A stretch of 64,000 nucleotides of DNA from Actinocatenispora sp963815125 (GCA_963815125.1 CAWFFM010000008.1:112217-176216), one strand, 5' to 3'. Positions 23,830 through 32,667 are shown, numbered from the stretch's first letter. Numbers and translations: made by a program. The notes: generated from the letters alone by a model not told the origin.

Positions 23830-25323
23830 GTGCCCTTCACCACTGTCCTGGCGCGTCTGCGCCCGCCCCGACCTGCCCGACTGTCACCCCGCGTGCTGCG
23901 TACCGAAGTGCTCGCCGGCCTCGTCGTCGCGCTCGCGCTGATCCCCGAGGCGATCTCGTTCTCGATCGTGGCCGGTGTCGATCCGCGGGTCGGGCTCTTC
24001 GCCTCGTTCACCATGGCGGTATCGATCGCGGTCGTCGGCGGCCGGCCGGCGATGATCTCGGCGGCCACCGGATCGGTGGCCCTGGTGGTCGCCCCACTGT
24101 CCCGTGGGTACGGGGTCGACTACCTGGTCGCCACCGTTCTGCTCGGCGGACTGTTCCAGGTGGTACTCGGCGCGCTGGGGGTGGCCAGGCTGATGCGGTT
24201 CGTACCGCGCAGCGTCATGGTCGGATTCGTCAACGCGCTCGCCCTGCTGATCTTCCTGGCGCAGCTGCCCAACCTGAGGCACGTGCCATGGGCGGTCTAC
24301 CCGCTGGTGATCGCCGGCCTGGCGATCATCGCGTTGTTCCCCAAGCTCACCAAGGTCGTGCCCGCGCCGCTGGTCGCGATCGTGGTACTCACCGCGCTGA
24401 CAGTGGGCGCGGGCATCGCCGTACCCACTGTCGGCGACATGGGCACGCTGCCCCACAGCCTGCCGGTCCCCGGCCTGCCGAACGTGCCACTGACGGTGCA
24501 CACGCTGACGGTGATCGCCCCGTACGCGCTGGGTCTGGCCCTGGTCGGGCTGCTGGAGTCGCTGATGACCGCCAAGCTGGTCGACGACGTCACCGACACC
24601 CGCTCGTCGAAGACCCGTGAGTCCTGGGGGCAGGGGGTGGCCAACATCGTCACCGGCCTGTTCGGCGGCATGGGTGGCTGCGCCATGATCGGGCAGACGA
24701 TGATCAACGTACGGTCGGGTGCCCGGACCCGCCTGTCCACCTTCCTCGCCGGCCTGTTCCTGCTCATCCTGGTCGTGGCGCTGGGCCCGGTGGTGGGCAT
24801 GATCCCGATGGCCGCCCTGGTCGCGGTGATGGTGCTCGTATCTGTCGGTACCTTCGACTGGCACAGCATCAGACCGAGCACTCTCAAACGGATGCCCGCC
24901 GGCGAGACCGTCGTGATGGTACTGACCGTGGTGGTCGTGGTCGCCACCGGAAACCTTGCCATCGGTGTCGTGGTCGGGGTGATCGCGGCCATGGTCATCT
25001 TCGCCCGCCGGGTGGCCCGTCTGGTCACCGTCTCCAGCGTGCTCGACCCCGACGGCACGCAACGGGTCTACCACGTCACCGGCGAGCTGTTCTTCGCGTC
25101 CAGCAACCAGCTCTACGAACAGTTCGACTACGCCGCCGACCCCGACACCGTGATCATCGACATGACCGATGCCCACATCTGGGACGCGTCCACCGTGGCC
25201 GCCCTTGACTCCATCACCACCAAGTACGCCCACCATGGCAAGGCAGCCCGCATCATCAACCTCAACAAGCCCAGCGCACGGCTGCACACCGCGTTGGCCG
25301 GATCCCCGGGCTCCAGCCACTGA
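23830..25323 (+). CDS. SulP-family inorganic anion transporter with C-terminal STAS domain
   Basis: The 497-aa protein has the SulP signature near the N-terminus (EVLAGLVVALALIPEAISFS), about 11-12 membrane segments, the GGMGGCAMIGQTMINVRSGA region typical of bacterial SLC26 proteins, and a short C-terminal STAS domain (about residues 400-490: VIIDMTDAHIWDASTVAALD). These proteins carry sulfate, bicarbonate or dicarboxylates across the cytoplasmic membrane; the substrate cannot be read from sequence. The start is GTG 23830. The preceding MerR gene is the likely regulator. Confidence 0.93.
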   Translation: MPFTTVLARLRPPRPARLSPRVLRTEVLAGLVVALALIPEAISFSIVAGVDPRVGLFASFTMAVSIAVVGGRPAMISAATGSVALVVAPLSRGYGVDYLVATVLLGGLFQVVLGALGVARLMRFVPRSVMVGFVNALALLIFLAQLPNLRHVPWAVYPLVIAGLAIIALFPKLTKVVPAPLVAIVVLTALTVGAGIAVPTVGDMGTLPHSLPVPGLPNVPLTVHTLTVIAPYALGLALVGLLESLMTAKLVDDVTDTRSSKTRESWGQGVANIVTGLFGGMGGCAMIGQTMINVRSGARTRLSTFLAGLFLLILVVALGPVVGMIPMAALVAVMVLVSVGTFDWHSIRPSTLKRMPAGETVVMVLTVVVVVATGNLAIGVVVGVIAAMVIFARRVARLVTVSSVLDPDGTQRVYHVTGELFFASSNQLYEQFDYAADPDTVIIDMTDAHIWDASTVAALDSITTKYAHHGKAARIINLNKPSARLHTALAGSPGSSH

Positions 25324-25660
25324 ACGCCGGTCGCGGCCTCAGCCGACCGGTCGGCGGGACAGGATCGATGCGATGTGGTGGTGGGCCGTTGAGACGAACC
25401 GTGGTCGGTCGGGTGGACGGTCGTGCGCACCGTTCCGCCCAGCCTGCCGGTGACAGGTATCCGGTTCCCGCTCTGCGGCAGAGACTGGGAGGCGACGACC
25501 CGTCACACCTGGCAGTCGGGCAAGGACACGGCACCGTCGACGCCCCTCAGCCGTCCATCCCTGCGCGCCGTCAGGGGACGGCGGACAAGAGCCCGCAGGT
25601 GTCATCCGACATGGCACGGGAACCAACCTCGCGGGCCAGACGAGAGGTGGCATCCTTCCC
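25324..25660. other. Intergenic region before flavin oxidase gene
   Basis: About 340 bp without a supported gene; frames here lack codon bias and motifs. It presumably contains the promoter of the oxidase gene. Confidence 0.4.
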
Positions 25661-27037
25661 ATGTCGACTGCAGCGCTGGAACACATTCGCGAACAGGTAC
25701 GCGGCCCGGTCATCACACCGGACGGGCCGGAGTACGACCAGGCCCGCCGGGTCTTCAACGCCATGATCGACCGGTATCCACAGACGATCGTGCGGTGCAA
25801 GGACGCCGGTGACGTCCTTGCCACGGTCGCGTACGCCCGGGAGAACGGGCTCGACCTCGCGGTACGGGGCGGATCGCACAGCGTGCCAGGTTTCGGTACC
25901 ACCGACGGCGGTGTCGTGGCCGACCTGTCGGGTATGCGCGGCGTACGGGTCGATCCGGTGGCCGGCACCGCACGCGCCGAGGGCGGCTGCACCTGGGCCG
26001 ACTTCAACCACGCCACGTACCCGTTCGGTCTGGCGACCACCGGCGGGATCGTGTCCAGCACCGGTATCGGTGGCCTCACCCTGGGCGGCGGCATCGGCTA
26101 CCTGACCCGCCGGTACGGGCTGAGCATCGACAACCTGCTGTCCGCCGACGTGGTCACCGCCGACGGCCGACAGCTCGTCGCCAGCGAGCAGGAACATTCC
26201 GACCTGTTCTGGGCGTTGCGCGGCGGCGGCGGGAACTTCGGCGCGGTCACCTCGTTCGAGTACCGGTTGCATCCGGTACGCGACGTCCTCGCCGGCATCT
26301 TCTTCTTCCCGGTCGACCACGCGCAGGACGTGCTGGAGGCGTACGACGCGTACATCACCGACGCCCCGGAGGAACTCGGTGGATTCCCGGCATTCCAGAT
26401 CGCGCCACCGCTGCCGTTCATCCCGGAACCGGAACACGGCAAGACGTTCATGGCCGCCGTACTGTGCTGGAGCGGGCCGCCGGAGGAGGGCGAGCGGGCA
26501 TTCGCGCCGATCCGTGCCGCGGCACCGGTCGTGGCCGAGATGGTCGGCATGATGCCGTACCCGGTGCTCAACTCCCTGTTCGACGAACTTCTGCAACCGG
26601 GGCTGCAGCACTACTGGAAGACCACGTTCAGCTCCGGCATGCCCGCGGGCGCCGTCCAGGCCCATCTGGAGTACGGGCCGAAGGTGCCGAGCGTGACCTC
26701 CACGGTGCACGTCTACCCGGTCAACGGGGCGGTCAGCCGGGTCGGCAACGACTCGACCGCGTACGCCTCCCGGGACGCCAAGTACGCGACGGTCATCGCC
26801 GGCATGTGGCCGGACGCCGCCGACAACGAGCAGAACATCCGCTGGGTCCGGGACTACTACCGGGCTCTGGAGCCGTACGCGACGCCGGGCGGGTACGTGA
26901 ACTTCATGGCCGGTGACGACCAGGGGCGGGTGCCGGACAGCTACCGGGGCCACTACGAGAAGCTGGCGCGGGTCAAGAAGCAGTACGACCCGGACAACCT
27001 CTTCCATCTCAACCAGAACATCACGCCCGCCGCCTGA
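25661..27037 (+). CDS. FAD-binding oxidoreductase of the berberine-bridge-enzyme-like family
   Basis: The 458-aa cytosolic-looking protein has a PCMH-type FAD domain with RGGSHSVPGFG (His expected to bind FAD covalently) and GGIVSSTGIGGLTLGGGIGY. The second flavin-linking Cys of bicovalent members is absent (Ser-Ser-Thr at that place), so a single covalent link is predicted. The C-terminal BBE segment YDPDNLFHLNQNI is present. Such enzymes oxidise sugars, alkaloid-like compounds or polyketides, giving hydrogen peroxide. The hydrolase gene follows 58 bp downstream in the same direction. Confidence 0.92.
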   Translation: MSTAALEHIREQVRGPVITPDGPEYDQARRVFNAMIDRYPQTIVRCKDAGDVLATVAYARENGLDLAVRGGSHSVPGFGTTDGGVVADLSGMRGVRVDPVAGTARAEGGCTWADFNHATYPFGLATTGGIVSSTGIGGLTLGGGIGYLTRRYGLSIDNLLSADVVTADGRQLVASEQEHSDLFWALRGGGGNFGAVTSFEYRLHPVRDVLAGIFFFPVDHAQDVLEAYDAYITDAPEELGGFPAFQIAPPLPFIPEPEHGKTFMAAVLCWSGPPEEGERAFAPIRAAAPVVAEMVGMMPYPVLNSLFDELLQPGLQHYWKTTFSSGMPAGAVQAHLEYGPKVPSVTSTVHVYPVNGAVSRVGNDSTAYASRDAKYATVIAGMWPDAADNEQNIRWVRDYYRALEPYATPGGYVNFMAGDDQGRVPDSYRGHYEKLARVKKQYDPDNLFHLNQNITPAA

Positions 27038-27095
27038 CCGCGGGCCGCCCCGCTCCGCACGCGGACCGGGCCGGTGCGGCGCATAGGATCGCCGG

Positions 27096-27935
27096 ATGAC
27101 GACCTTCTCCGCACCCGACGGCACACGCCTCGCCTACCACCGGTCCGGCCAGGACGATCCGGTGATCTGCCTGCCGGGTGGGCCGATGCAGGCGTCGGAA
27201 TACTTCGGCGACCTTGGCGGGTTGTCCGCGCACCGGTCGTTGGTGCGGCTGGATCTGCGCGGTACCGGGGACTCGGCCGTACCGGCGGACCCGGCGAGCT
27301 ACCGGTGCGACCGTCAGGTCGACGATGTGGAGGCACTGCGCGAGCATCTGGGGTTGACACAGATCGACCTGCTCGGCCACTCCGCCGGCGGTTCGCTCGC
27401 GGTGCTGTACGCGGCGCGTCACCCCGACCGTGTCCGCCGGCTCGCGCTCGTCACCCCCAGCCCGAGGGTCGTGGGGGTGGAGGTGGCCGACGCGGACCGG
27501 CGGCAGGTCGCCGAGCTGCGCCGGGACGAGCCCTGGTTCCCGACCGCCTTCGCCGCCTTCGAACGGATCTGGTCGGGCGCCGCGACGGACGACGACTGGA
27601 CGGCGATCACCCCGTTCACCTACGGTCGCTGGGATTCGGTGAGTCAGGCGCAGGTCGCCCGGGAGGATGCCCTGCGCAACGACGACGCGGCCGGCGTCTA
27701 CTACGCCGACGGCGCCCTCGATCCGGCGGCCACCACCTCCGTCCTCGGCCGCCTGCCGGCCCGGGTACTGCTCGTCGCCGGTGAGTACGACGTCAGCCTG
27801 CCGCCGAAGAACGCCGCGGAGTACGCCGGTCTGTTCGGTCGGGCCGAGTTGGCGGTGCAGCCGGGCGCCGGGCACTTCCCGTGGCTGGACGACCCGGAAT
27901 GGCTGGTACGGACCCTGGCGGAGTTCCTGCGCTGA
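27096..27935 (+). CDS. Alpha/beta hydrolase (proline iminopeptidase-like)
   Basis: The 279-aa protein has the alpha/beta-hydrolase order: oxyanion region VICLPGGPMQASEYF, DLRGTGDSAVP, nucleophile elbow LLGHSAGGSLAVLYA (Ser), acid in VAGEYDVSLPP (Asp) and catalytic His in GAGHFPWLDDPE. There is no signal peptide, so it is cytosolic. The GGPMQ and RGTGDS motifs resemble proline iminopeptidases and related esterases; the substrate is not determined. It probably shares transcription with the upstream oxidase. Confidence 0.9.
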   Translation: MTTFSAPDGTRLAYHRSGQDDPVICLPGGPMQASEYFGDLGGLSAHRSLVRLDLRGTGDSAVPADPASYRCDRQVDDVEALREHLGLTQIDLLGHSAGGSLAVLYAARHPDRVRRLALVTPSPRVVGVEVADADRRQVAELRRDEPWFPTAFAAFERIWSGAATDDDWTAITPFTYGRWDSVSQAQVAREDALRNDDAAGVYYADGALDPAATTSVLGRLPARVLLVAGEYDVSLPPKNAAEYAGLFGRAELAVQPGAGHFPWLDDPEWLVRTLAEFLR

Positions 27936-28027
27936 CCGGCCGGCGTGCGCGCGGGCACCGCCGCTGACCGGGCCGGCATCCGCGCGGGTACCGCCGCTGA
28001 CCGGCCGGCGTGCGCGCGGGTGCCGCC
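27931..28027. repeat. Three tandem imperfect 32-33-bp repeats
   Basis: Units at 27931-27962, 27963-27995 and 27996-28027 each start GCTGACCGG and end ACCGCC or GCCGCC, with few differences. The first unit contains the stop codon of the hydrolase gene. They fill the gap before the next gene and may act in transcription termination or simply be slippage products. Confidence 0.75.
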
Positions 28028-28055
28028 TCCCGGCGCGCTGCGTAGAGTCGGCGCC

Positions 28056-28802
28056 ATGACAGGACAGTCGAACGTCGAGCCCGCTCTCGTTCCGGTGTTC
28101 GCGCCCGGCGGCACGTTGCGCGCCTCGATCAACGTGGGCAATCCGATCCTGGCCAACCGCGATCCGGCCGGCGGCGACCCGGTCGGTGTGTCGATCGACC
28201 TGGCCCGCGAGTTCGGCCGCCGGCTCGGCGTGGACGTCGAACTCGTGGTGTTCGGGCGGGCTGCGGAGTCGGTCGAGGCGGTCCGCAACGAACAGGCCGA
28301 CATCGGTTTCTTCGCCGTCGATCCGGCGCGCGGCGACGGCCTGCGGTTCACCGCACCGTACGTACTGATCGAGGGCAGCTACCTGGTGCCGGAGTCGTCG
28401 GTGCTGACCGACAACGCGCAGATCGACCGGGACGGTCGGCGCATCTCGGTCGGCGCGGGCAGCGCGTACGACCTGTTCCTCACCCGCGAGATCACCCGGG
28501 CCGAGATCGTACGGTTCCATGGCGCCGGGCCGGCACTCGCGGCGCTGCGCGCCGGGGAGGTCGAGGTGGCGGCCGGTATCCGGCAGCTGCTGGAGGGCGA
28601 GGCGGCGCGGGCGCCGGGGCTGCGCGTACTGCCGGGACGTTTCATGGTGATCCAGCAGGCGATGGGCCTGCCGGACGGCCGGGGCAGCGGGGCGCAGGCG
28701 GTGCTGGCCGCGTTCGTGGAGGAGATGAAGGCCAGCGGTTTCGTCGCGGATGCGTTGCGCCGCCACGGTATCGAGGGTGGAACGGTGGCGCCGGCCGGCT
28801 GA
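28056..28802 (+). CDS. Extracellular-solute-binding-protein-like (family 3) domain without signal peptide
   Basis: The 248-aa protein starts at ATG 28056. The fold pattern is that of family 3 periplasmic binding proteins: GGTLRASINVGNPILAN, VGVSIDLAREFGRRLGVDVE, GFFAVDPARGDGLRFTAPYV and a second lobe with AYDLFLTREI. No signal peptide or lipobox is present and no ABC permease is nearby, so it is probably a cytosolic sensor or enzyme-like derivative rather than a transporter component. An upstream extension to 27945 would only translate the tandem repeats. Confidence 0.82.
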   Translation: MTGQSNVEPALVPVFAPGGTLRASINVGNPILANRDPAGGDPVGVSIDLAREFGRRLGVDVELVVFGRAAESVEAVRNEQADIGFFAVDPARGDGLRFTAPYVLIEGSYLVPESSVLTDNAQIDRDGRRISVGAGSAYDLFLTREITRAEIVRFHGAGPALAALRAGEVEVAAGIRQLLEGEAARAPGLRVLPGRFMVIQQAMGLPDGRGSGAQAVLAAFVEEMKASGFVADALRRHGIEGGTVAPAG

Positions 28803-28898
28803 CGCCCGGTGTCCACCCGGTCGGCGCGGACCGGGTGGACCGGGTGGATCGGGCAGGCCGGCGGGATGATCGGGCCGCGGCGTCCGCTTGCCGGGCGG

Positions 28899-29537
28899 TC
28901 AGTCGCCGATGCGGGCGGCCAGGAGCGGCTGGCCCGGACCGGACAGTTCGCCGCTGACACCACGGCGACCGGCCACCGCGGCCATCAACAGCGCTTCGGC
29001 GGGTCCGCGTACCTCGGCGCCGGTGCCGGTGGTGAAGTCCAGGTCGGTGGCGACCAGACGCAGACCCCGGGTGCGGCTGCGTGGCTTCAGCAACGGTGCG
29101 TGCATCCCGCCGCGCAGGACACTCATCATACGGTCGGCGGGGATCTCCCGCGGCTGGCCGAGCGGGCGGCGGATGTCCTGGTGATGGACCAGGCCGTCGA
29201 CGAATCCGATCATGCCGCCGAACGCGGTCGTCAGGCCGCGTGGTTGCAGGTGGTCGTTGAGCGCGGCGAGAAGCTGTTCCGGGGTCCGCTCCCGGGCGGC
29301 GTCGACACCGACAGAGTTGGCCCGGTGGACGGAGAACGCACCACGTGCCATCCGGCCGAGCACACCACCGATCGTCAGCTCGTCGTAGCTGATCATGTGC
29401 GAGACGACGTCCCGGATCCGCCAGCCCTCGCACAGGCTCGGCGTGTCCCACTGCTCCGGGGTGAGGGTGGCCAGGAACTCGGCGAGTTCGGTGCGTTCCT
29501 GGCGGGCGTACTCCTTCATGCTCACCGACTCGCTCAT
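28899..29537 (-). CDS. Maleylpyruvate isomerase/DinB-like mycothiol-dependent family protein
   Basis: The 212-aa protein has the TIGR03083-type layout: LATLTPEQWDTPSLCEGWRI, then RDVVSHMISYDELT with a metal-ligand His, and VDGLVHHQDIRRPLGQPREI with the second His pair. These four-helix proteins bind a metal ion and in actinobacteria often use mycothiol as thiol cofactor. The substrate is unknown. It is transcribed alone, downstream of the hemerythrin gene with a strong palindrome between them. Confidence 0.85.
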   Translation of the reverse strand: MSESVSMKEYARQERTELAEFLATLTPEQWDTPSLCEGWRIRDVVSHMISYDELTIGGVLGRMARGAFSVHRANSVGVDAARERTPEQLLAALNDHLQPRGLTTAFGGMIGFVDGLVHHQDIRRPLGQPREIPADRMMSVLRGGMHAPLLKPRSRTRGLRLVATDLDFTTGTGAEVRGPAEALLMAAVAGRRGVSGELSGPGQPLLAARIGD

Positions 29538-29582
29538 GGCTGTCCGCCTCGATGCGGGTTCGGCTCCATCGCACGCCTCCTC

Positions 29583-29616
29583 TGGGTAGGCTGACCGGCT
29601 CCGGTCAGCCTACCCA
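29583..29616 (-). terminator. 34-bp palindrome (16-bp arms, 2-nt centre)
   Basis: TGGGTAGGCTGACCGG and its exact reverse complement are separated by CT. It lies 30 bp past the stop of the hemerythrin gene and 45 bp before the start of the DinB-like gene, both on the minus strand. It is most likely a terminator of the I-shaped type common in actinomycetes (no U-run); an operator for the downstream gene is the alternative. Confidence 0.75.
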
Positions 29617-29645
29617 GCCGGGTCGAATTGATCAGTCCATAATGG

Positions 29646-30200
29646 TCAGTGGTGACCGGTGATGGCGTCGCGTACCCGGTCGATGATGCCCATGCCGGCG
29701 TCGCCGGCCTTGTTCGCCGGCGGCCGGTGCGGGGTGGCCGGATGCGGGTGGGTCGGCGCGTGCTTCTCGGCCTTCTCGATCTTCGAGCCCATCTCGTCCA
29801 GCTGTTCGCTGCTGACGGCCGCTTCCAGCGCCGGGAACAGTTCGGCCTCCTCCTGCCGTACGTGCTCGCGTACGTGGATGATCAGGTCGGCCACCTTCGC
29901 CTGGTACTCCGGCTTCTCCGGTGACATCGCCTCCAGGTCCTTGAGCGCCAGTTCCACCTCGGCGTGCTCGGCCAGCTCCTTGTCCGCGATGGCCTCCCCG
30001 CCGGGAACCTGCTTCCGTACGGTCGGATACAGCACCTGCTCCTCGGCGACCGAATGCCGCACCAGCTCGACCGTGACCTGCCGTACGAGGTCCTGCCGCG
30101 CCTGCGGCGTCAGGTCGGGTGCCTCCAGCTTGGTGAACAGTTCCTCGACCGCACGATGATCGTGGGTCAGCACCTCGACAACACCACGCCGACCGGGCAC
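29646..30200 (-). CDS. Hemerythrin/HHE-domain protein
   Basis: The 184-aa protein starts at GTG 30200 behind AAGGAG. The hemerythrin helices supply HDHRAVEELF, HSVAEEQVLYP, HAEVELALKDLE and HVREHVRQEEAELFP, the His/Glu set that holds a di-iron centre. These proteins sense or bind oxygen, nitric oxide or iron. A His/Pro-rich linker (APTHPHPATPH) leads to a short C-terminal helix (IIDRVRDAITG). It is cytosolic and monocistronic. Confidence 0.92.
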   Translation of the reverse strand: MPGRRGVVEVLTHDHRAVEELFTKLEAPDLTPQARQDLVRQVTVELVRHSVAEEQVLYPTVRKQVPGGEAIADKELAEHAEVELALKDLEAMSPEKPEYQAKVADLIIHVREHVRQEEAELFPALEAAVSSEQLDEMGSKIEKAEKHAPTHPHPATPHRPPANKAGDAGMGIIDRVRDAITGHH

Positions 30201-30344
30201 GTGTACTCCTTCGCCTGGAACCAGCACTATTCAGGCCAACGAGATACCCGCCGCCGGTCTCCCGTACACATCACCAGGTCCGTGCTGTCCGGCGCCCCTG
30301 AAGATCTGCGTACGGGCGCCGCGCCGCACGCGCCGGGGCCGCTG

Positions 30345-30432
30345 AAGATCCGGAGCAGTGGACCAACAACCACGCTGAATTCGCCCAACTCATGCGGCGC
30401 AGGTGGGTTGCCGGCCCACTGCCACAGATCTT
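30345..30432. repeat. Palindromic repeat family, copy A (88 bp)
   Basis: The left end AAGATCCGGAGCAGTGGACC and the right end read on the reverse strand (AAGATCTGTGGCAGTGGGCC) are near-matching arms; the interior holds CACGCTGAATTCGCC. Three related copies occur at 32553-32838. It sits just past the DUF397 gene stop and can fold as a long hairpin. Confidence 0.75.
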
Positions 30433-30448
30433 GACAGCGATGTACGGG

Positions 30449-30637
30449 CTACTTCAGCGTGCCGGTGAACGCTGTCCACGCAGCTGGTTCAACAGTCAGT
30501 ACCGGACCGTCGGGATCTTTGCTGTCCCGCACAGCCACAACAGGAAGGTTGGTCGACACCTCGACGCAGTTGCCGCCGTTGGTACCAGACCTGCTGCTCT
30601 TGCGCCATAGGGCGCGGGCCAGATCCAGGCGAGACAT
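30449..30637 (-). CDS. DUF397 protein
   Basis: The 62-aa protein starts MSRLDLARALWRKSSRSGTN and continues GGNCVEVSTNLPVVAVRDSK, the DUF397 consensus (WRKSSRS, NCVEV, VRDSKDP). DUF397 proteins are small actinobacterial partners encoded next to XRE regulators, often called BldB-like or antitoxin-like; biochemical role unsettled. The gene lies 26 bp downstream of its XRE partner. Confidence 0.95.
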   Translation of the reverse strand: MSRLDLARALWRKSSRSGTNGGNCVEVSTNLPVVAVRDSKDPDGPVLTVEPAAWTAFTGTLK

Positions 30638-30663
30638 CTTCCGCGCCTCCCCTCTGGGTTCGA

Positions 30664-31545
30664 TCAGGTCAGTGACTCCGCAATCGTACGCAGAGCATCG
30701 CGGGATTTCGATGGCGTGTCTGCCAGCGTCGCCAGCCGGTCCCATGCTGCGTTGTACAGCACCAGTTCTCTCGGTTCCTCCAGGTAGTGCGCACCGGTCA
30801 GGTGATCAACGTAGACGACACGTGGCTCGGCTGTATCGGGATACGGCTCCGGGATCGGCGGAAACTCCAGCAGTACGAACGGGCCGTCGAATCCTGAGTG
30901 AGCGCCCGCCTCGAACGGTAGTACGGCTATGTCGATGTTGGTCTCATCAGAGACGGCGATCAAGTGATCAAGCTGCTCGCGCATGGTCTTGGGCCCACCC
31001 ACAACTCGCCGGACCACGCTCTCATCGAGGATGACTCGCAGTTGTGGCGGCGCATCACTGTCCAGGCTTGCCTGGCGGTCCAGTCGTAAGCGGACCTGGC
31101 GTTCGATCTCGGGTGCCGACTCCGGAATGGGCGCCGCCTGGAGAACGGCTCGCGCATAAGCCTCTGTCTGGAGAATGCCGGGCACCAACTGCGCTTCGTA
31201 GGTGCGGATCAAACTGGCTTCAGATTCCAGGCCAACGTAGGTGGAGAACCAGTCTGGGATCGCCGCTCCGTACGGCTGCCACCATCCACGTTTCCGTGCA
31301 CCGCGGTTGATCTCAAGGACAGCTTCGGCCTCAGCGCCGTCGATGCCGTACACGCTGAGCAGTTGCCGCAGGTCGTTGTTATGGATGCCGTTCTCTGCAT
31401 GCTCGATACGGGACAGCCACGTGCTGTCGTGTTCGGCAAGTCTGGCGGCGTCAGCCATGGTCAGTGAGGCTCGTTTGCGCAGATCGCGAAGCGTCGCGGC
31501 GACTCGTCGGCGCTTGACGGTAGGGCTATCTCGACGCTGGGTCAT
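30664..31545 (-). CDS. XRE-family regulator with DUF5753 C-terminal domain
   Basis: The 293-aa protein starts MTQRRDSPTVKRRRVAATLR. The helix-turn-helix reads MADAARLAEHDSTWLSRIE. The C-terminal region (about residues 95-280) shows DUF5753 marks: YEAQLVPGILQTEAYARAVL, ERQVRLRLDRQ, LRVILDESVVRR and VVYVDHLTGAHYLEEP. Such regulators form pairs with DUF397 proteins in actinobacteria and often control development or antibiotic production. The ATG at 31545 fits the family start; no strong ribosome binding site is visible. Confidence 0.93.
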   Translation of the reverse strand: MTQRRDSPTVKRRRVAATLRDLRKRASLTMADAARLAEHDSTWLSRIEHAENGIHNNDLRQLLSVYGIDGAEAEAVLEINRGARKRGWWQPYGAAIPDWFSTYVGLESEASLIRTYEAQLVPGILQTEAYARAVLQAAPIPESAPEIERQVRLRLDRQASLDSDAPPQLRVILDESVVRRVVGGPKTMREQLDHLIAVSDETNIDIAVLPFEAGAHSGFDGPFVLLEFPPIPEPYPDTAEPRVVYVDHLTGAHYLEEPRELVLYNAAWDRLATLADTPSKSRDALRTIAESLT

Positions 31546-31901
31546 GTGGAGTAAGTCTGCCGGCAGTCTGTCTGGTTGACAATGGCATCTAGGAATTTCG
31601 CAGTGCAAGTTGCAGGAACCTGCGTCCGACATGCCGATGTTCAGCATCTTGCTAAATACCGGATTGAGACGCTAATCTGCGGAAGACCGTAGCGATCCGT
31701 CGTCTTGATGAGTCGGAGCGTGACGGACGAGTGTCGCGGGCGTCGGGGCCGTTACCCCGAGCGTCGCTGTCCCCTTGGCTCCGACGCCCGCGACCGAGCA
31801 AGGACCAGCCGGGGCGAGACCTGCACCCGACACAGAAGTGGGGCGCGGTGAATGGCCTGGAAACCGCACCGCGCCCCGCCCCACCGTCCACGGAGGAACC
31901 G
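31546..31901. other. Divergent intergenic region between XRE regulator and small-gene cluster
   Basis: About 356 bp with no supported gene. It must carry the promoters for the minus-strand XRE gene and the plus-strand small genes. The AT-richer segment 31550-31680 is the likely promoter zone. An interrupted repeat (TTGCA near 31611 and CCTGC near 31619) is too weak to call an operator. Confidence 0.4.
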
Positions 31902-32072
31902 ATGAGGCCGCGCCAGCTTATCCGCTCAACCTGCCATCGCCTGCGCGGTGGCCGCTCCCACTCACCCCGACCCGCCGATCCGTACGCCGCGTCGCTCGCC
32001 GTGGCCTCCCACCTCGGCATGCTGCGCAGTTCCCTGACCGGCGACGACACTCCGGCCCGGTGGTGGCGGTGA
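31902..32072 (+). CDS. Small hypothetical protein
   Basis: A 56-aa frame starts MRPRQLIRSTCHRLRGG behind a good ribosome binding site (CGGAGGAACCG). Its stop overlaps the next start (GTGA), which supports translation of both. Strongly basic; no family recognised. Confidence 0.5.
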   Translation: MRPRQLIRSTCHRLRGGRSHSPRPADPYAASLAVASHLGMLRSSLTGDDTPARWWR

Positions 32073-32269
32073 TCGGCGCGTCCGACGGCGTACCGTCCCT
32101 GGTCCTGATTGCGCTCATGATCACGCTGACCTGCGCCGGGCTGCTCGGGTTCCTCGTCAGCAGTTGGCTGCGCGACCTGCGACCCGAGCCAGCTCCGGTA
32201 CGCGCGCCCGCACCACCTGCGGTCCGCGATCTGCCCGACCTGCCGGAACGGCCGGTGATCCCGTGGTAG
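32069..32269 (+). CDS. Small single-pass membrane protein
   Basis: A 66-aa frame starts at GTG 32069 with a GTGA overlap. It holds one clear membrane helix (PSLVLIALMITLTCAGLLGF) followed by a Pro-rich cytosolic or external tail (EPAPVRAPAPPAV). No family recognised. Confidence 0.5.
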   Translation: MIGASDGVPSLVLIALMITLTCAGLLGFLVSSWLRDLRPEPAPVRAPAPPAVRDLPDLPERPVIPW

Positions 32270-32274
32270 CCGCC

Positions 32275-32532
32275 ATGTACGGGGTGACGCCGAAGATGGG
32301 CGACATCGTACGCATCACCGAACGCGCCGCGATCCGGTTCGCCAATGAGCCGGTGCCCGAGTTCCGCGTCATCGACGTCGAGCTCGTCGCCGACCGCGAA
32401 GGCTGGTGCCGCATCACCGGTTGGGACCTGCGTACGCCGGGTGTCGAGGTCACCCACTGCGTACTGGTGACCGGCCTGATCGTCCGTCCCGGCGACGGCT
32501 GGAACGACCGACCGGCACCGGCACCCGGATGA
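32275..32532 (+). CDS. Small hypothetical beta-rich protein
   Basis: An 85-aa frame starts MYGVTPKMGDIVRITERAAI (ATG 32275, 5 nt after the preceding stop; GTG 32263 is an alternative). The patterning (VIDVELVADREGWCRITGW, VTGLIVRPGDGW) suggests an OB/SH3-like small beta barrel. It closes a run of three overlapping or abutting small genes next to the XRE/DUF397 pair. Confidence 0.55.
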   Translation: MYGVTPKMGDIVRITERAAIRFANEPVPEFRVIDVELVADREGWCRITGWDLRTPGVEVTHCVLVTGLIVRPGDGWNDRPAPAPG

Positions 32533-32552
32533 GGAAGATCGCCGGGGCTCTG

Positions 32553-32640
32553 GAGATCCGGGGCGTTGGGCCGTCAACCACGCCGGTCGCACCAGAATCG
32601 CGCGGTGCAGGCGGGTTGCCAGCCCACTACCGCAGATCTT
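32553..32640. repeat. Palindromic repeat family, copy B (88 bp)
   Basis: Starts GAGATCCGGGGCGTTGGGCC and ends CCCACTACCGCAGATCTT, with imperfect inverted arms as in copy A. First of three copies in a row downstream of the small-gene cluster. Confidence 0.75.
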
Positions 32641-32667
32641 GACAGCTCCAGCGCGCCGGCCCGTTCC

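Noticed and set aside
23884..25320. A 478-codon minus-strand frame opposite the SulP gene
   Set aside because: His/Asp/Gly-rich shadow of a transporter with clear membrane segments and STAS domain on the plus strand.
27931..28027. CRISPR array
   Set aside because: Units are directly adjacent with no spacers and differ from each other; no cas genes are present.
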